In this document: piece after piece, positions 18,705 through 27,435 of the stretch
Numbering within the stretch: position 1 is the first letter of the stretch
Layout of the letters: the number at the start of each line of letters is the position of its first letter
Source of the DNA: Frankia sp. AgB32
Lineage (GTDB): Bacteria; Actinomycetota; Actinomycetes; Frankiales; Frankiaceae
Direction of reading: 5' to 3'
Length of the DNA: 64,000 nucleotides
Assembly: GCF_023243045.1 (NCBI RefSeq)
Contig: NZ_JALKFX010000009.1
Location: 24,908-88,907 of the forward strand
The notes under the pieces: generated by a model
Told to the model about the DNA's origin: nothing
Databases searched by the model: none
What the model saw: the letters and a program-made list of their open reading frames with translations, nothing else
Program-made: the position numbers and the translations under genes

Positions 18705-19091
18705 TTACTCGCCCCGGACAGCTCGCCCGGCCGTCCTGACCTTGTCTTCCGTCGGCGTCACGTAGTGAAAGTCGCGAGCGCGCAGATAATCGAGAAACTC
18801 CGGTTCGGGAGGGAGTCCGTGCTCCTCAAGATAGTATCCGATGGATGCGCTCCACACCCATTCTCCGTCGGTTAGAAATACAATCGGGACCGTCTTGCCT
18901 CTGGATTCATCAAGGCGGTCGACCGACTGGCCGGCCGCGCGCATGACGATCTTCCCCTTCTTTAGATAGGCAAGGAAGTCTGCTCGTTCTGGACCGATGG
19001 GAAGTGCCGGACGGTCGACGACGTACGGTGCGCCGTCCCGAGTGCCGTCGAACAGCTTCGCAATTTTGATGCCGTCGACGATCTCAGGCAT
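18705..19091 (-). CDS. putative immunity protein
   Basis: 128 residues, starting MPEIVDGIKIAKLFDGTRDG. A small soluble alpha/beta-type protein with aromatic-rich segments (EWVWSASIGYYLEEHGLP, LRARDFHYV). It overlaps the end of the upstream toxin-like gene by 8 bases, the usual toxin-immunity layout. Base use is clearly less GC-rich than in the flanking genes (for example AAAATC and TTTAGA strings), suggesting transfer. No family recognised; immunity role inferred from position only. Confidence 0.65.
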   Translation of the reverse strand: MPEIVDGIKIAKLFDGTRDGAPYVVDRPALPIGPERADFLAYLKKGKIVMRAAGQSVDRLDESRGKTVPIVFLTDGEWVWSASIGYYLEEHGLPPEPEFLDYLRARDFHYVTPTEDKVRTAGRAVRGE

Positions 19092-20007
19092 TCCTTTTCC
19101 CTTCCGCGGTCGGATGAAAGTCGATCCAGTGGCCATCATGGGGAACGGTCTGCACCAGCCGGCCGTACTCGTTCTCGTGCATCGACGTCGTCCACACCGT
19201 ACCGGTGTCCTCGTCGGAGAACGCGAGTTCGGTGGGGGCGGTGACGGTGACGCCGAGTTCGTCGGCGAGGTCTTGGGCGATCGGGTTGTCGCCCTGGCCG
19301 GTCTCGCAGGACATGAGGCGGATGGGCCGGCCCTGCCAGTTGTCGTCCCGCCGGATGAGGGCGGCCAGTTGCCGGGCGTCGAGGTCGCGCCGGCCCACGT
19401 GGACGGCGTCGGGGCTGCCGTGCAGGTCGGCAGTGTATTTACCGGGTGCGGGCTCGGCGGTGGCGGCCGCCTGCCACATCTCCTCGTCGGACTTCTCGTA
19501 GAAGGCGCGCCCGTCGACGGTCGGCTGGCTGTCCTTCCAGACCCGGGACAGCCGCCAACCGAGCCGGTCCGAGCCGTCCCGCCCGCGTGCGATGTCACTG
19601 TCGCCAACCGGCTGTCCGGTCCTTTCCGCCGGCGAATCGGTTGCCTGTTCGTGAGCACGGTCAAGGAGAGCGAGCTTGCGCTCAAGCGGGGACAGCGTGG
19701 GGTCGATGCCGGCCGCGGAACGTCTGTCAACCGGGCCGGCGGGTCGATCCGCCGCGCCTGGAGGCTCAGGCGGACGCCGGTCGTCCAACCGCGGCGGTTC
19801 GTCGCCGTCATGCGGGGAGCCGGTAGTCGGCGGGTCGGATGCGTTGGCCTCGGTGTCCGCGAGGCGCTCCGGCGCCGCTCGCGTCAGGTGCGCCTGGTCG
19901 AGCAGGCGAGCCTTCCGCTCGGCCGCGGTGGGCTCGCCTGGCCCCGCGTCCAGGGCGGGTGGGTCGCGCGGAGACTCCAGGTCCATCCGCGGTCGTTCGA
20001 TCACCAT
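19084..20007 (-). CDS. orphan polymorphic-toxin C-terminal-like protein
   Basis: About 307 residues from the ATG at 20007; a GTG at 20034 would add nine. The first 150 residues are Pro/Asp/Arg-rich and contain two copies of an ERKxxLLDxAH motif. The last 120 resemble C-terminal domains of actinobacterial secreted toxins: LHGSPDAVHVG, then IRLMSCETGQGDN, then ADELGVTVTAPTELAF. The His-Gly and Ser-Cys pair, about 38 residues apart, recalls clan CD (caspase-like) cysteine peptidases, but that is my inference. There is no secretion domain, so it looks like a displaced toxin tip. The immunity-like gene follows with an 8-base overlap. Confidence 0.65.
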   Translation of the reverse strand: MVIERPRMDLESPRDPPALDAGPGEPTAAERKARLLDQAHLTRAAPERLADTEANASDPPTTGSPHDGDEPPRLDDRRPPEPPGAADRPAGPVDRRSAAGIDPTLSPLERKLALLDRAHEQATDSPAERTGQPVGDSDIARGRDGSDRLGWRLSRVWKDSQPTVDGRAFYEKSDEEMWQAAATAEPAPGKYTADLHGSPDAVHVGRRDLDARQLAALIRRDDNWQGRPIRLMSCETGQGDNPIAQDLADELGVTVTAPTELAFSDEDTGTVWTTSMHENEYGRLVQTVPHDGHWIDFHPTAEGKRNA

Positions 20008-20106
20008 TGCCACGAACTGTAGCAATGATGTCACAGGGGAGGTGAGTAGTGCGGACCTAATCCATCGTGCGATCTCAGGCGACAGGCCGTGCTTGTCCGG
20101 CCTGGC

Positions 20107-20340
20107 TCAGGAGTCCGTGAGGATCCGGGCCTCCCGGACCTGGCCGTTCCAGCCGGGTGTCCAGGCGTCGATGGCGAGAGCCGCCGTGCGCACGGCGGGC
20201 CTCGCGCGCAAGCGCATCGTCGATGTCAGCGCATCGTCGATGTCGTCGTCCTCGACGATCAGCGTGACGTCCACGATGCCCTCGCTCGGAGAGGCCGCGA
20301 TGTCGGGATCGATGACATCGTGCGTGAGCGTGGGTCTGGC
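20107..20340 (-). pseudogene. possible coding remnant in intergenic stretch
   Basis: The 570 bp between the toxin-like gene and the helicase hold no convincing gene. On the minus strand about 78 codons read like real protein (HDVIDPDIAASPSEGIVDV, then TLIVEDDDIDDALTST) and end in TGA at 20107, but no start or upstream part is evident. A 17-bp direct repeat (AGCGCATCGTCGATGTC) at 20211-20227 and 20228-20244 lies inside it. It may be the tail of a lost gene. Confidence 0.25.
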
Positions 20341-20549
20341 ATCACCGGACGATCGCCCTTCGGGTCGACGCTTCGCCGTGCGGAGAAACCTCACCGAAGC
20401 CGTGGACGCTGTCCCGCCCCGGCGGATCGGGAGCTGGCCCCGCGGCCGTTGGTCGCGCGGGGCCGTCGTCGTCTGCGTTCGTCGGCTGCCCGATTGCGCG
20501 ATCAAGCGGTTCGGCTCCTGGCCCGACGGTCCGGTAGAGCAGGCGGGCT

Positions 20550-20577
20550 TTGAGCTGTTGGACTGATCCAGTAGCGT
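20550..20577 (+). promoter_or_regulatory. possible promoter of the defence cassette
   Basis: TTGAGC at 20550-20555 and TAGCGT at 20572-20577 with a 16-bp spacer. The start would lie near 20584, about 22 bp before the helicase GTG. Weak consensus, chosen by position. Confidence 0.3.
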
Positions 20578-20605
20578 TGCCCAACTGTCTATCAGGGGGC
20601 GGATC

Positions 20606-23600
20606 GTGCTGCTGGAGGAACTCACGTCCGGACTGCGCCTCGACGGGCTCATCCCCGCCGAGGTCATCACGGTCCTCGCCGCGCAGTGGCATGGTTCCGA
20701 CGCGATCGAACTGACGTACAAGACCACGGCCGGTGTCCTTGGCCAGCAGGTTGTGTTCCGCAGTGACCAGGACAAGCTCAGCGTCGCTCGGGCCGGCAGC
20801 CGCGCCTTCGATGCGGTCGCAGGCGATTTCAAGCTCGCGGCCGAGGCGCAGCGCATCTCGCTGGCGGGGCTGTTCGACCCGATGCTCGCCGTGGCCACGA
20901 GTGATGTGCAGCCGTTGCCGCACCAGATCCGCGCGGTCTACGGCGAGCTTCTCCCGCGCACGCCGCTGCGATTCCTGCTGGCGGACGATCCGGGCGCCGG
21001 TAAGACGATCATGGCTGGTCTCTATATCAAGGAGTTGCTGCTGCGCGACGACGTGAAGCAGTGCCTCATCGTCGCGCCCGGAGGGCTCGTGGAGCAGTGG
21101 CAGGACGAGTTGTTCTTCAAGTTCGGCCTCCGTTTCGACCTGCTGACCAACCAGCTCATCGACTCCCAGGTCAATCTCAACGTCTTCGAGACGAATCCGT
21201 TGCTCATCGCGCGGATGGATCAGCTTTCCCGCAGCGAGCAGCTGCGGGCCCAGCTCGTCGAGACCGAATGGGATCTGATCGTCGTCGACGAGGCCCACCG
21301 CATGGGCGCGCACTACTTCGGCGGCAAGCTGCAGAAGACCAAGCGCTTCCAGCTCGGGGAGCTCCTCGGTGAGATCACCCGTCACCTGCTGCTGATGACC
21401 GCGACCCCGCACTCCGGCAAGGAGGAGGACTTCCAGCTCTTCCTCACGCTGCTCGACCGGGACAGGTTCGAGGGCCGCCAGAAGAAGACCACGGACACCA
21501 GCGGGATCATGCGCCGCCTGGTCAAGGAGGAGCTGCGCACGTTCGAGGGCAGGAACCTCTTCCCCGAGCGTGTCGCCGAGACTGTTCCCTACGAGCTGAC
21601 CGCGTCGGAGTACGCCCTCTACGAGGACGTCACCCACTATGTCCGGGAGGGGATGAACCGGGCCGACCGGCTCGGCGGAAAGCGCAAGAACACCATCGGC
21701 TTCGCCCTGACCGTTCTGCAGCGGCGGCTCGCCTCCAGCCCGGCGGCGATCCACAAGAGCCTCGTGCGCCGCTGCGAGCGCCTGGAGCGCAAACGACAGG
21801 AGATCCTCGACGGCACCTACCGCGATCCGGACACCACGGTCGAGTGGAGTGCGATCGACGCCGACGAGTTCAACGCGGAGGAGATCGAGACGCTGGAGGA
21901 GGATCTGCTCGATGCCGCCACCGCCGCGCAGACGGTGGAGGAACTGGGCGTCGAACTGCTCGAGCTGGCCGAGCTGGTGACGGCGGCCAAGGCCGTTCGT
22001 GACGCCGGCACCGACCGCAAGTGGACCGAGCTGTCGACCATCCTCCAGGACAACGCGCTGATCACCGACGGGAACGGCTGGCCGCGCAAGTTCATCATCT
22101 TCACCGAGCACCGAGACACCCTCGACTACCTCCGGGCCAGGATCGGATCGCTGCTCGGCAGGCCGGACGCCGTCCGGGCCATCCACGGCGGCGTGCGCCG
22201 CGGCGAACGCCGACAGATCACCGAGGAGTTCACCAAGAACCGCGAGGTCCAGATCCTCCTGGCCACCGACGCCGCCGGTGAGGGCCTCAACCTTCAGGCC
22301 GCCCACCTGATGGTCAACTACGACCTGCCGTGGAACCCGAACCGCATCGAGCAGCGGTTCGGCCGTATCCACCGCATCGGCCAGGAGAAGACCTGCCACC
22401 TGTGGAACCTCGTGGCCGCCAACACCCGCGAGGGCGAGGTCTTCACCCGCCTGCTGGAGAAACTCGACCAGATGCGCAAGGACTACGGCGGCAAGGTCTT
22501 CGACGTCCTCGGCGAGGCGTTCGCCGAGACCCCGCTGCGCACCCTCCTGCTCGACGCCATCCAGTACGGCGAGCGCCCCGAGGTGAAGGCGAAGATGCAC
22601 GAGATCATCGACGCCACCGTCGGGGACGGCCTGCGTGAGCTGCTCGCCGAGCGGGCGCTCGCCTCCGAGCATTTCGCCGAGGCCGACCTGCGGCAGCTGC
22701 GCGCGGCGATGGACGAGGCCCGCGCCCGCCGCCTCCAGCCGCACTACATCGAGCTGGCGTTCAAGGCGGCCCTCACCCGCCTCGGTGGCCGGATCGCCCG
22801 GCGCGAGCAGGGGCGCTACGAGATCGCGAACGTGCCCCAGCATGTGCGCTCGGCCGGCCGGGGACCGATCGCGACCAGGTACGACCGGATCACCTTCGAC
22901 CTCGGCCGGGTCCAGCCCGACGGGCTCACCCGGGCCGACCTGCTCGCCCCCGGCCACCCGCTGCACGACGCGGTCATGGACGAGACCGTCCGGCAGTTCG
23001 GCGCGGCGCTCAACCAGGGCACCGTGCTCGTGTCCTCGACCCTCGAGGAGCCACACCTGCTCGTCGGAGTCATCGAGGAGGTCACCGACGCCACCGGCGA
23101 GTCCGTGGCCCGTCGCTTCGGCTACGCCTACGTGAACAGCGCCGGCACCGTCAGTCCCGCCGGTCCCGCGCCCTACCTGGACTGCGTCGCCGCGCCCGCG
23201 GGCCCGGCGATCGCCACCGCGCGGGCTCTCCCGTGGCTCGCTGAGGCCGAGGACCGGGCGGCGAGCTGGATCATCGCCAACCGCCTGCCCGAATACCTCG
23301 CCGAGGTCCAGCCCCGCCGGCTGGCGGAGCTGACGAAGGCCCGCGAGCTGGTCACGAAACGCCTCACCGCGGAAAGCGAGCGCCTGCTGCTCGAGGCGGC
23401 GATCGCCGCGGAGAACGAGCAGAAGGGCGAGCGTCCCAGAGAATCGTCGGAAAGCCTCAACCGCAAGGCGGTCGAGCTCGATCTGCGGCTGCGCCAGCGC
23501 CTGGCGCTGCTCGACCAGCAGCAGCTCATGTCCACCAAGCCACCCCGCCTCGTCACCGCCGCCCTGGTGCTGCCCGTGAGCCTGTTCGGGGACGGACTGC

Positions 23601-24016
23601 CGCCGGCTGCGCCGATGCGCGCCAAGGAGACGAAGGAGGTCGAGCGCCGCGGCGTCGACCTCGTCCTGAGCCGCGAGCGGGAGATCGGCCGCGAACCCGT
23701 CGAGCAGGCCTTCAACAACCCGGGTTTCGACATCCTGTCCACCGACGCGAACGGCGATACCTACCGCCTCGAGGTCAAGGCCCGCCTCGCCGGTGCCACC
23801 GACTTCTTCATCACCCACAACGAGGTGATGACCAGCAAGAACGCAGCCCCCCGCTACCGGCTCGCCCTCGTCCGCGTCGACCCACGCGGCCCGCGGTACG
23901 ACGAGGTCCGCTACCTCGACGCGCCCTTCGCCACCACCGAACTCGGCGACTTCGACTCCGACGGCCTCCGCGGCAACTGGGCCAGGACCTGGGCCAAGGG
24001 GCGGCCGCCGTTCTGA
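20606..24016 (+). CDS. SNF2-family helicase with C-terminal DUF3883
   Basis: First gene of the defence cassette, 1136 residues. Superfamily 2 motifs: Walker A DDPGAGKT (127-134), DEAH (228-231), TATPHSG (motif III), and QRFGRIHRIGQ (583-593, motif VI). The last 100 residues form a DUF3883 domain (NNPGFDILSTDANG from 1037, EVKAR with Glu1056 and Lys1058, then FITHNEVM), which resembles PD-(D/E)XK nucleases and may cut or bind DNA. It likely translocates on phage or unmodified DNA. GGGGGCGG precedes the GTG. The stop shares one base with the ATG of the next gene (TGATG), indicating coupling. Confidence 0.92.
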   Translation: MLLEELTSGLRLDGLIPAEVITVLAAQWHGSDAIELTYKTTAGVLGQQVVFRSDQDKLSVARAGSRAFDAVAGDFKLAAEAQRISLAGLFDPMLAVATSDVQPLPHQIRAVYGELLPRTPLRFLLADDPGAGKTIMAGLYIKELLLRDDVKQCLIVAPGGLVEQWQDELFFKFGLRFDLLTNQLIDSQVNLNVFETNPLLIARMDQLSRSEQLRAQLVETEWDLIVVDEAHRMGAHYFGGKLQKTKRFQLGELLGEITRHLLLMTATPHSGKEEDFQLFLTLLDRDRFEGRQKKTTDTSGIMRRLVKEELRTFEGRNLFPERVAETVPYELTASEYALYEDVTHYVREGMNRADRLGGKRKNTIGFALTVLQRRLASSPAAIHKSLVRRCERLERKRQEILDGTYRDPDTTVEWSAIDADEFNAEEIETLEEDLLDAATAAQTVEELGVELLELAELVTAAKAVRDAGTDRKWTELSTILQDNALITDGNGWPRKFIIFTEHRDTLDYLRARIGSLLGRPDAVRAIHGGVRRGERRQITEEFTKNREVQILLATDAAGEGLNLQAAHLMVNYDLPWNPNRIEQRFGRIHRIGQEKTCHLWNLVAANTREGEVFTRLLEKLDQMRKDYGGKVFDVLGEAFAETPLRTLLLDAIQYGERPEVKAKMHEIIDATVGDGLRELLAERALASEHFAEADLRQLRAAMDEARARRLQPHYIELAFKAALTRLGGRIARREQGRYEIANVPQHVRSAGRGPIATRYDRITFDLGRVQPDGLTRADLLAPGHPLHDAVMDETVRQFGAALNQGTVLVSSTLEEPHLLVGVIEEVTDATGESVARRFGYAYVNSAGTVSPAGPAPYLDCVAAPAGPAIATARALPWLAEAEDRAASWIIANRLPEYLAEVQPRRLAELTKARELVTKRLTAESERLLLEAAIAAENEQKGERPRESSESLNRKAVELDLRLRQRLALLDQQQLMSTKPPRLVTAALVLPVSLFGDGLPPAAPMRAKETKEVERRGVDLVLSREREIGREPVEQAFNNPGFDILSTDANGDTYRLEVKARLAGATDFFITHNEVMTSKNAAPRYRLALVRVDPRGPRYDEVRYLDAPFATTELGDFDSDGLRGNWARTWAKGRPPF

Positions 24017-24504
24017 TGGCTCAGCCCACCACCGCGACTCTCGTCGCCGTTCTGGCGAATCCACCTCTGACTGACGGCAAGCGCACCTTGGGCCGCGTGG
24101 CGTTGGCGGGCGAGCTGCTCGGCTTCGCCGAGGTCAAGGTCGTGAACCTGTTCTCGATGCCGTCACAGGCCACTGGGGCCATCAGTGAGCTCGGCGCGAC
24201 CGCCGAGGGTTGGCTAACGGCAAGACCCTCACTGGACGTAGCGCTCGCCGGGGCGGACGCCGTCCTGCTCGCCTACGGTGCGACGTCTCCCTCCGGCTCG
24301 GCCCGCACTCACTTCCGTGAGCAGGTCGAGTGGCTGCACAGCCGCCTCGATGAGTGGGCCGTGCCGGGTTGGCAGGTTGGTGATGGTCCGCGACATCCGT
24401 CTCGGTGGCAACGCTGGACCAGCCGGGAGCACCCTGACGTCCCGTTCGCCGAGGCGGTGCGACGCAGCCTCGTCCCCAAACTGCCCCAGATGTCCCGGCT
24501 CTGA
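24016..24504 (+). CDS. DUF1643 protein in defence cassette
   Basis: 162 residues. LVAVLANPPLTDGKRTLGR at the start, EVKVVNLFSMPSQ, AVLLAYGA, and GDGPRHPSRW near the end match the DUF1643 pattern (NP, NLF, G-H-P). These are small alpha/beta proteins of unknown activity, often on mobile elements. The ATG overlaps the helicase stop by one base, so the two should be made together. A 167-bp gap follows, with a TAGATT at 24591-24596 that could be a -10 element for the next gene. Confidence 0.8.
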   Translation: MAQPTTATLVAVLANPPLTDGKRTLGRVALAGELLGFAEVKVVNLFSMPSQATGAISELGATAEGWLTARPSLDVALAGADAVLLAYGATSPSGSARTHFREQVEWLHSRLDEWAVPGWQVGDGPRHPSRWQRWTSREHPDVPFAEAVRRSLVPKLPQMSRL

Positions 24505-24671
24505 GCAGCCGGATCTGTCTGTCCTGATGCCTCCCGTGAATCCCGTCTTCGGTCACCGAGGCCAGTTCATCCTTGCTCGTGCCTGATCGCTAGATTCGGG
24601 ACTGCGAGTCAAGAGGTTGGATGTTGCCTTGTCGTGACCTCCGCGGGGGCTCAGAGGGTAGAGGGAAGTAC

Positions 24672-27434
24672 GTGCAGAAGCGAAAGCTGATCGAGGTGGC
24701 GCTGCCGCTGGAAGCGATCAACCGGGAGTCCGCCCGGGAGAAGTCCATCCGGCACGGACATCCCTCCACGCTCCACCTGTGGTGGGCGCGGCGGCCGCTC
24801 GCGGCGGCCCGAGCGGTCCTGTTCGCCCAGCTCGTCGATGACCCGAGCGCGCGGCCCGAGGAGTTCCCCACCGAGGAGCTGCAGCGCAAGGAGCGTGAGC
24901 GGCTGCACGGGCTCATCGAGCGACTCGTCATCTGGGAGAACATCCGGGACGAGAAGCTCCTGCGGGAGGCCCACGAGGAGATCCTGAAGTCCACGAACGG
25001 CAACCCGCCGCCGATCCTGGACCCCTTCGCCGGCGGCGGCACCATCCCCCTGGAGGCCCAGCGGCTGGGCCTGGAGGCCCACGCCTCCGACCTCAACCCC
25101 GTCGCCGTCCTCATCAACAAGGCGCTCATCGAGATCCCGCCAAAGTTCCGTGACCAGCCCCCCGTCTATCCCGGTTTGGCTGACTCCGAGATCCGTGCCT
25201 GGAAGGGCGCCGAGGGCCTCGCCGCCGACGTGCGCGCCTACGGTGCCTGGATGCGCGACGAGGCCGAGAAGCGCATCGGCCACCTCTACCCCAAGGCGAC
25301 CCTCCCCGACGGCACCAAGGCCACCGTCATCGCCTGGATCTGGGCCCGCACCGTCACCTGCCCCAACCCCGCCTGCGGCATCGAGATGCCCCTGGTCCGC
25401 TCCCAGTGGCTCGGCAAGAAGAAGGGCAAAGAGGCGTACGTCGTCCCCACCGTCGTCCCCGATCCCACCCACCCCTCAGGGCAGCGGGTCGAGTTCACGA
25501 TCGGACACGAGAAGCACGCCGCGCCGACTGCCGCGACGGACGGGACAGTCTCGAAGACCGGTGCGCGATGCGTGGCCTGTGATGCAGCGGCGGACTTGAA
25601 ATTCGTACGTGCTGAAGGCCGCGCCAAGCGCCTCGGTGCCCAGCTCATCGCCGTGGTTGCGGAAGGTAACCGTCGGCGGATGTACCTCGCCCCAACCAGC
25701 GAACACGTCCTGGCTGCTGCCATGGGGCGACCTGACGATGTGCCCGAGGCGTCCCTCCCGGTGGAGGCCCTTGGCTTCCGGGTCCAGGCCTACGGCATGA
25801 CGGAGTGGGCCGACCTGTTCACCAACCGCCAGCTCACCGCCCTGACCACCTTCAGTGACCTGGTCTCCGAAGCCCGAAATCGTGTCCTTGCCGATGGTAG
25901 TAGCGACGGGTACGCCGATGCCATCGCTACCTACCTCGGTTTTGTCGTGAGCCGCCTAGCTGATTATCAGTCATCGATCACGACGTGGGCCAGCAATCCG
26001 CAGAAGGAAATTCTGCGGAATATCTTCGCGCGGCAGGCGATCCCGATGACCTGGGATCACGCGGAGGGTAACCCGTTCGCCGACGGCTCGGGAAGTCTTG
26101 TAAGAATGACGAATGCCGTCGCCGAAGCAACGGAGCGTCTCGACGGATGCGGTCATGGTGTGGTGCGGCAGCGTGATGCTGTCCAAGCGGTGTCAGCACC
26201 CGTCCTAATTAGCACCGATCCGCCGTATTACGACAACATCGGCTACTCCGACCTGTCGGACTTCTTCTACGTGTGGTTGCGCCGGTCGCTGCGCGAAGTA
26301 TATCCAGATCTCCTGGCGACGCTACTGGTACCGAAGGCGGAAGAACTTGTTGCGAACCCGTTCCGCCAGGGCGGCAAGGGGGGTGCGCAGAGATTCTTCG
26401 AGGACGGCTTCCGTCGGGTCTTCGCGCACGCGCGGGAGGTCGCGCGAGACGATGTACCGATTACTGTCTGGTACGCATTCAAGCAAAGCGATGCCGATGA
26501 TGCCGGCGAGGCATCAACAGGCTGGGAGACCCTGCTTGAGGGCATGATCCGGGCAGGCTGGTCAATCACGTCGACTTGGCCGAGCAGGAGCGAGCGGAGT
26601 GGCCGCATGAGGGATGTCGGCTCTAACGCTTTGGCCTCCTCGATCGTGCTGTCGCTGCGCCCTCGAACCGAAGGGGCTCCGACGACGGATCGGCGTGGCT
26701 TCATCGGGGCGCTGGAGGCCGAGTTGCCCGACGCGCTACGCAAGCTTCAGCAGGGGCAGATTGCGCCCGTGGACTTGCCGCAGGCGGCGATTGGGCCGGG
26801 GATGGCGGTTTTCAGTCGCTATGGCGCCGTGCTGGAGCCCGACGGCAAGAAGATGACAGTTCGGTCCGCGCTGGCCCGGATCAATGAGATCCTTGACCAG
26901 GTGCTGGCGGAGCAGGAAGGCGACTTCGATTCGCCTTCCCGCTTCGCGATAGCATGGTATCGCCAGCACGGGTACGGGGTGGGTGTGTTCGGCGACGCTG
27001 ACAATCTCTCCCGGGCTCGCAACACGAGCGTCGACGGGATGGATCGAGCGGGCATCCTGTCGAGTCGGGCTGGCGTCGTGCGGCTCGTCAGGCCCGCCGA
27101 CCTGTCGTGGGATTACGACGTGCGCAAGGATGGCCACGCCAGCAACTGGGAGGTGCTCCATCACCTGATCAAGGTGCTGGAGCGGGACGGCATCACGCCA
27201 GCGGGGGAGTTCCTCCAGGTGGCGTTGGGTCGGACGGATGGAGCTGTTGATGCTGACCTGGTCAAGGAGCTTGCGCATCTTCTCTTCCGGGTCGCGGAAA
27301 GCAACGGCTGGACGAAGGACGCGCTGAGCTTCAACAGTCTGGTGACAAGTTGGCCGGAGATCCTCGACGTCGCGCGCATACTGAAGAAGCCCACGGAGAC
27401 ACAGTTCGCGATCGAGTTCGACGAGGACGAGTGA
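24672..27434 (+). CDS. DUF1156 zinc-ribbon DNA methyltransferase (COG1743)
   Basis: 920 residues. The N-terminal DUF1156 part contains HPSTLHLWWARRPLAAARAVL. Motif I is DPFAGGGT at 117-124 (SAM binding) and motif IV is DPPY at 516-519, the signature of adenine-N6 or cytosine-N4 methylases. Between them are zinc-ribbon cysteines: C230/C235 and C300/C303. Predicted to modify host DNA and mark self. The GTG at 24672 has GAGGGAAG upstream; an in-frame ATG at 24621 is the alternative. The first 800 bp use almost only G/C-ending codons. From about 25490 on the third positions are much more mixed, so the gene looks mosaic. Confidence 0.9.
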   Translation: MQKRKLIEVALPLEAINRESAREKSIRHGHPSTLHLWWARRPLAAARAVLFAQLVDDPSARPEEFPTEELQRKERERLHGLIERLVIWENIRDEKLLREAHEEILKSTNGNPPPILDPFAGGGTIPLEAQRLGLEAHASDLNPVAVLINKALIEIPPKFRDQPPVYPGLADSEIRAWKGAEGLAADVRAYGAWMRDEAEKRIGHLYPKATLPDGTKATVIAWIWARTVTCPNPACGIEMPLVRSQWLGKKKGKEAYVVPTVVPDPTHPSGQRVEFTIGHEKHAAPTAATDGTVSKTGARCVACDAAADLKFVRAEGRAKRLGAQLIAVVAEGNRRRMYLAPTSEHVLAAAMGRPDDVPEASLPVEALGFRVQAYGMTEWADLFTNRQLTALTTFSDLVSEARNRVLADGSSDGYADAIATYLGFVVSRLADYQSSITTWASNPQKEILRNIFARQAIPMTWDHAEGNPFADGSGSLVRMTNAVAEATERLDGCGHGVVRQRDAVQAVSAPVLISTDPPYYDNIGYSDLSDFFYVWLRRSLREVYPDLLATLLVPKAEELVANPFRQGGKGGAQRFFEDGFRRVFAHAREVARDDVPITVWYAFKQSDADDAGEASTGWETLLEGMIRAGWSITSTWPSRSERSGRMRDVGSNALASSIVLSLRPRTEGAPTTDRRGFIGALEAELPDALRKLQQGQIAPVDLPQAAIGPGMAVFSRYGAVLEPDGKKMTVRSALARINEILDQVLAEQEGDFDSPSRFAIAWYRQHGYGVGVFGDADNLSRARNTSVDGMDRAGILSSRAGVVRLVRPADLSWDYDVRKDGHASNWEVLHHLIKVLERDGITPAGEFLQVALGRTDGAVDADLVKELAHLLFRVAESNGWTKDALSFNSLVTSWPEILDVARILKKPTETQFAIEFDEDE

Positions 27435-27435
27435 G

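Noticed and set aside
18424-20606. Second copy of the rnpB 3' end as an attachment site
   Set aside because: No match of useful length found by eye at the left border.
20342-24064. 1240-codon minus-strand frame
   Set aside because: Exactly antisense to the helicase, which has all its motifs.
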